Origin: Ustulina deusta
Lineage: Eukaryota; Ascomycota; Sordariomycetes; Xylariales; Xylariaceae
Length of the DNA: 64,000 bases
Direction of reading: 5' to 3'
NCBI GenBank assembly: GCA_023159155.1
Contig: JAJNNX010000054.1
Coordinates: 124,001-188,000 of the forward strand
The notes beneath the pieces were generated by a model. It saw nothing but the letters and a program-made list of their open reading frames with translations, was not told where the DNA came from and did no database searches. The position numbers and the translations under genes are program-made. Each line of letters opens with the position of its first letter. The first letter of the stretch is position 1. Below, one piece after another: positions 58,501-64,000 of this stretch.

Positions 58501-61500
58501 CAACCATTAACTGATGATGGTGGTGTTGGTTGGGCCATGATTTGTCTACTTCGTCTTTTGGGGGTATGCTGTAGATATTATACTACAATCTTGAGTTCTG
58601 GTCAATAGTTCTACTGGGCTATACCGGACATTTCTTAACACCGTGGCCGTGACAAAACACATCAGACAAATAAGATCTCAGAAACCTAGTCACATCATTG
58701 TTTCCTAGATAGATACCTTGGGTATCATGCACGGCGGTTACAAAGTACCTACACTAACACTACCGAGAAGGGGCGTATGATGCTCAATGAATCCGGTGTG
58801 CATGTATCGGATTAGAGCACCTAGTTACGCGTACTAACTATATACACTAGATTAACCTAGATAGATACCTCAGCAGGAATGGGTGGAAGATGCAGTGCGT
58901 CGACGCAGATACCGGTCTCTTAACTATGGACTAAATCTCCCTCTGTGAAGATCGCCACTCTAATTAATTAGTATACGACAACATCAAGCAAAGGCATATT
59001 CGCTTGAATTCAGCTAGCAATGGATATAAGCAACTAGTGGAGAGGAGGGTTAAACAAAAGTCCCATAACACACGCCTCTACTACTGCATGCTTTTCGCGA
59101 CGGCAGTGAGAGTACCACTTATACTTATGTCACTTGGCTGGGGTCAACCAACACTGTGGCACCAACCGGCGAGGAAGAGGCTAGAGCCTGGAACGACCTG
59201 GAGCGGAAGAACAGGGGTCAAGTCTGCGTGCCTCAAGCCCACTTGGACGACCAAAGGCGTCAGAGAGTGAGATAAGACGACAGTGACAGCGTCGTTCGGG
59301 TTGAAAGACGGCGGGGCCTGGGATCGGTAATAGTGAGAGTACTGTATGGTAATGGGCCGATGGCAGGGAAGATTACCGAGAGGAGGTAATAGGTCGAGAG
59401 CAAGAGTATACGATATTCATGGCGTGGTGTACACACGCCTACCTAGCCGCGCCGGCCGCGTAAAGTCTGGGGATTTAATATACCTCAGGCGGCATATCTA
59501 CCTACGTACGCTAGGGAGATGACGCGCTTTGTGGCTCCGGAATACGATAAAACAGCCACGCCGAGGACACGTTATGTCTCTGCCTTGTTAGAGAAAACGA
59601 AACGCGCCTCTTGCACACGCACTTTGGATGAGCCGAAACCTTTCTCCATCGAGATGCGCGACGCGGCGCGGCGCTGCAATGCGATGCGATGCGATGTGAT
59701 GCGCAACGATGTTATAGAGGCCACCTCCTATATGTGGAACTGGAACAGACGGTATACATATAAGTAGTATTACTTCCCACTCAGATAGTGAGTGCTACCG
59801 ACTGACTTGCAGAGACTTTGCAAATTAGTAGAATCGCGAAATACGATACATTTTGCACAGGTATCGAATCGAATAAGTACCTTCGAAGAGTGTCAATACC
59901 CGATTGGGATAAAAGCCCGGCAACTATAGTACGGACTATACACATTGCACAGATTACTAACCGTCGATAATTACTTGCCTTCCAAAGTCCCTTATGGCGC
60001 ACCTAGGTTAAGTGTGTTACTTGCTTTTTTTCCCATGTTAGCTTTTTATGCCATGTTACTACATACATTTTGGTAGACCTAATTCTAGATTTCATGACGT
60101 GAGCTTAAGTTCTTAATTTCTATCCGAATCTAGTCGGGGAAGTTCCTGGTCGAAGCTTTTCCGTGTCTACTTACTGTGTACGTGGGTATATGTAGATTGG
60201 CGGCCGGGTTTCTAGTATAGGTAGGGATATTACCTCGCCAAACTGGCTCAGAATATCATATAGTTCTTCCACCTGCCAAGTACCGGGAAACGAAACGCTT
60301 TCCCGCGCCCTACCTATCGGCTTTTTTTTCATGTCCATATCAAGCATGTTGCGCCTTTTTCAACGCAGGGAATTGGACGTCTGGAACTCTGGCCATGCTA
60401 CTTGCCAGGGGAACTATTCTTGTCACGCGCGATGTATTGCACTAGACGCTGCAAGGCTAGTTTCGCCGGTGGAGCCGATGGGTAGGTCGTGTCGATCAAT
60501 GGAAGACACATTTAGCAGAGTTGGATCAGAGGGACGAACGGCCATCGCGAATCGGCCCGTGTCGAGTATCTAGATTCCGGGCTGGACTGACAGCTGGATA
60601 ACCAAACCGTGGAACGCACTGGCTGGACTTGCAGCATGTTTCAAGTTTCTCGAGGGGAAAAGAAAAAGATTACCTAACCCTCGTTGAATAGGGCCGTCTC
60701 GTCTACCCTGCTCCAGATTCGCGAATTGCCTCGTACGCGCGTTGTCAGTCGCAGCAGCGACGAAAAAAAGTCTCGGCATCCTCGCCACGAACTTGTGGGC
60801 ATTTTCTGTGCAGATCACACCCATGGCAATGTTTCAAGACCATGCGCTCCATGTGTTTGGAAGCTTTCGGCGCCAAATGCCGGATGCTTATGCCATGAGT
60901 CGATGACATATGTCATCTGTTAGTCAAAGACGTGGATGAAGTGTTGAGCAAGTCGGTAGTGCAACTCTGTATTTCATGCGAAGTCCATTGTACTACGTTT
61001 GTGCAATTTGCTTGCGCCATGACTAAGTTAGGTACCACCTTAGTAGGCAGATACCTGATTCGGCGCCTGGAGGACTCCCGTCGAGGGTTTCTGCTCACGG
61101 GGAAAAAGAAGCACTAGTGCTCGCCATCCTTGGCATCCAATCCAGCCAATGCCCGCCTGTCGTTATTGCACTCTCCGTCCAGGTATACGGTATACCATGT
61201 ACCTGGCTCCCGTGTAAGTATTGATTGCATATACTATCGAGATACCTGTATGTAGTACCTGCACTCCGTTGGACTATATCATCTTACTCCTACTAGCCCG
61301 ATTATAGAGCGATCATGTAATTCCTGATGTTTGAGCGCCATCAACGTAATAAGAAACGCCGTCGGCTAGATACTTGCCTAGATGGGTCGTGTGTGGCAAT
61401 TTATGACTAGAAACACTCGGTGCAGCATTTCAGCTGCGACTACACTACCATGTGTCCATCTCAGCCACGACTGGTACGCACGTTGTTCTAATGCGACGGC

Positions 61501-64000
61501 TACGTTGCTGCGATGGGGCAAAATGGAATAGAGGCCTTCATCCGCGAGCGTTGTGCCGCCGAGGTGCGGGTGCGCCCTGCTGCTCGGTCCTCGAGACTCA
61601 GGATGACAGGTCTCCCGAGCCCCGTTCGGCATCCTGCTTATCCTTGGCTATTTGGAAGCCTCGCACATGCCCCAGAGCCAGGTGCATCGTATCCAGAGGG
61701 ATCGAGAGGATCGTTCTGCAACAGGCACAGCACGCACACGCGCGCGTGCAATGTTCTGCGAGCAACAACAGCGACACCACTGTCCCATCCCTACCTCGTT
61801 TGCTACGATGCACAAATCCACAGGTTAGCGCCACCCCCCCTTTCCTCCCAACAGGCACTTGTTGACTCATACAGTGCCTAGCAATCGAGCAATCGGCCGG
61901 TAGTTGACTCCTTTCCCATCTCGCCCGAGGCCTCTTCGCCCTCGCTTTGTTCCTAAATCCTCTGCCTGCAGCGTGGATTATGGCATCTGGTCTTGCTGTG
62001 TGGTTCCGGTAGCATCGTGTTGCCCCGCTTGAGGACCCTGATCATCCCACCTGACCTGTTCGATGACCTCACCTTGGACAAGACTTCTGCGTCTTGGTAC
62101 CTGGTCTATCCCCTACGGCGTATTTTGAGCCTGAGGGAAAACTTACCTTCCCAGGTTGGAAATCTTGTGAGACGCCAGAAGAATCTGGAGCCATACCTAG
62201 ATTTCCGAGTGCTTGCCGTTCTTGTCACTGCCGCCTCGGCGTTTACGGCCCTTGTGTAGTAGCCGACCTCGATCGCTTCCAGGAGATATCTAGTCGCCTA
62301 CCTATGCTTACGCTATCGGTGGTTGGTTACCGAGACTCGGAACTCAACCGTATGGTCCTTCAACTAGCCATCTAGTTCCTCCGGTCGAGGCATGCCTATC
62401 TCACGGGATTTGCTCTGGCTATACTCTGTTACGCCAACAAAGACTCGTCATATCTGGGTACAAGCTTCGAGAATAGCCTAATAGCTAGATTTTCGGCTCT
62501 AATAGTCATTTGACTCACCCACAACGAGCACCGATGGGATCATGACAGATTTTACGAGTTTTGGGGCAGAATGCTGCGACCTACCTGTTGGGCATTAGAG
62601 TCTGGTGCTAACTTGGCCGATCCACGCAGCTGGGTTACAGATCTACAATCTTAAGCGTCCCAAATGATGTTGCTCTATGGCTTCATAGGCGAGTTTCGCT
62701 ATCGGGTATAGAAACAAGATTTTATTGTAGAGGCGTAAGATGGTATAAGCCGCGCGATGCGAATGCTACGTTGCGCTGAGCAAACTTGGTTCTATCGGGT
62801 TGGTCTTCATGTAGTTCCATGTTAGGGATACATACGTAGTCGTCCGTCATCATAACCTACAAGCTCACATGTTTCTGGGACTTTTGTGTTCCCTGAGCTG
62901 ACCGTTTTATTGCGTAAAGTATCTGTATCATTAGCCTGTTCGGGGACTATCCGTAGGGGATAGCGAGATGGCATCAGAAGGCGAACATCCTCTAGACGGT
63001 GAACATCGTACGCTAGACGAGATACTAGTAGCTGCCTCGTGATGCTCAACTGTGGATATGAGCCGTTATCTCGAGGAGGAGACTTGTGGGCTCGATGTTG
63101 TAGCTAGGAGTTATCCATGTTACGCATCAACGGGTGGGTTGTACTAGCAACTAGCTATTACTCTGAGTAGTGTTGGTGAGGATTCAAGTGTGAGAAGACG
63201 AGAATAACGAAGGGAGGAGAGAAGCCCAGCATCGTTCGTCCCCCCCTAGAGGTTTTGATTATTGGCGGTTCCCGAAATATTTCAGTAGTGAAACAGTAAC
63301 TGCATCTTCTTGGAAACCTGCCCTACACTACCAACTTATATTATCGAAAGATGCAAAGCAAACCTGCGCATTGTGTTGAACACAAGTTTTACGCTACCTC
63401 TGGTATTATTTACCCACCGTCGTTGAACCGCAAGACACAATTCTATAACGGCTGTCTAACACATGCTCCCTATTTAGACGACCGTCTTTTATTTATACCC
63501 AGTACAGGAGACTACTGCACAATCCTGCAGCCAAGCATTCAGACTCTCGCACATTCGTCGACCTGCAGCCGCTCTATCGACACCCAGGAATGAACCCGTC
63601 GCCTCTAGCGCGCCCTAGGTCGACGCGTTTCAGCTCTCAGAATACAGAAGTAGTGGACTGAAGGTCAGCTTAACATGGGATCTATCCGTGCTCGCCCGCA
63701 CCGGCTGGTGTTACGGACCTAGCCACAAGAAGTCACACCTACGTCCGTCGATGCCGCTAGCGCTGGATGGCAAAGTTCACCAGTGTGGGACGTGGCACAA
63801 TCTTGAGCTAATGTACGAACTAAGCCCCCCCGCCGGTGCGCGGTAGACCCTAACTGCGCCGCCGGAGGTGTTAGCTTAACTGAAACGGCAGGATTGTGTT
63901 TGGAAGTAGATGGACTAATAAGGTACAAGAACCTTGTGTACATGAGTATTGGGGCAAATCCGCCCGAGAGGGGCGACGAAAGAAAGCTAAAGATGTCGTT
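58501..64000. other. 5.5 kb region without recognised genes
   Basis: Only short, overlapping open frames (at most 137 codons, around 61.5-61.9 kb) and no recognised domain, RNA gene or intact mobile element. Several overlapping frames at 61.9-62.4 kb look mildly protein-like, which could mean a decayed gene or an unrecognised multi-exon gene. The window ends inside this region. Confidence 0.45.

Noticed and set aside
1..64000. CRISPR arrays, bacterial operons, rRNA genes or intact transposons
   Set aside because: Simple repeats here lack regular spacers, no transposase or reverse-transcriptase motifs were seen, and gene structure is that of a fungus.

Overview
The window looks like nuclear DNA of a filamentous ascomycete, most likely a Sordariomycete. 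The evidence is short GT-AG introns (mostly 50-170 nt) with CTAAC/CTGAC-type branch sites, roughly balanced base composition, two Zn2Cys6 regulators with a fungal-type middle region, a family 7 cellobiohydrolase and a Rsc7/Swp82-type remodeler subunit. No prokaryotic operons, CRISPR arrays, tRNA or rRNA genes, or intact transposons were seen. All reported introns were placed by eye, from splice sites plus reading-frame closure. Every gene model closes in frame from ATG to stop.

Left arm (1-21 kb) is gene-dense, with five consecutive minus-strand genes. These are a secreted GH7 cellobiohydrolase without a cellulose-binding module (1329-2797), a conserved fungal protein of unknown function with lysine-rich ends (5139-7518), an M20-family metallo-amidohydrolase (8268-9698), an MFS sugar transporter (10248-12139) and a Zn2Cys6 regulator (13375-15562). 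A second, divergent Zn2Cys6 regulator follows on the plus strand (17992-20982). The grouping of a cellulase, a sugar permease and two regulators, with CreA-type SYGGRG sites upstream of the cellulase and a tight cluster of them upstream of the permease, suggests a carbon-responsive neighbourhood. Co-regulation is inferred, not shown.

Middle (21-42 kb) is gene-poor: a compound microsatellite tract (22.2-24.1 kb), one homeodomain regulator (25238-27263), then almost 15 kb without a supportable intact gene. That desert holds a decayed ankyrin-repeat relic near 30.5-30.8 kb, a 10-bp tandem repeat, long homopolymers, a CTGT array and a 28-bp perfect palindrome built from a dispersed TACCTA/TAGGTA motif.

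Right arm (42-64 kb) has a divergent housekeeping pair: a Gpp1-like HAD phosphatase (42030-43127) and a Nug1/Grn1-type nucleolar GTPase (43788-45480). A 6.9 kb gap with simple repeats follows, then a Rsc7/Swp82-family chromatin remodeler subunit (52368-55185). The last 8.8 kb shows only simple repeats and short overlapping open frames.

The most notable observations are the CreA-site cluster, the GC-AG intron and 20-nt microexon in the zinc cluster of the first regulator, the divergent regulator pair, the ankyrin relic, and the palindromes tied to the dispersed TACCTA motif.
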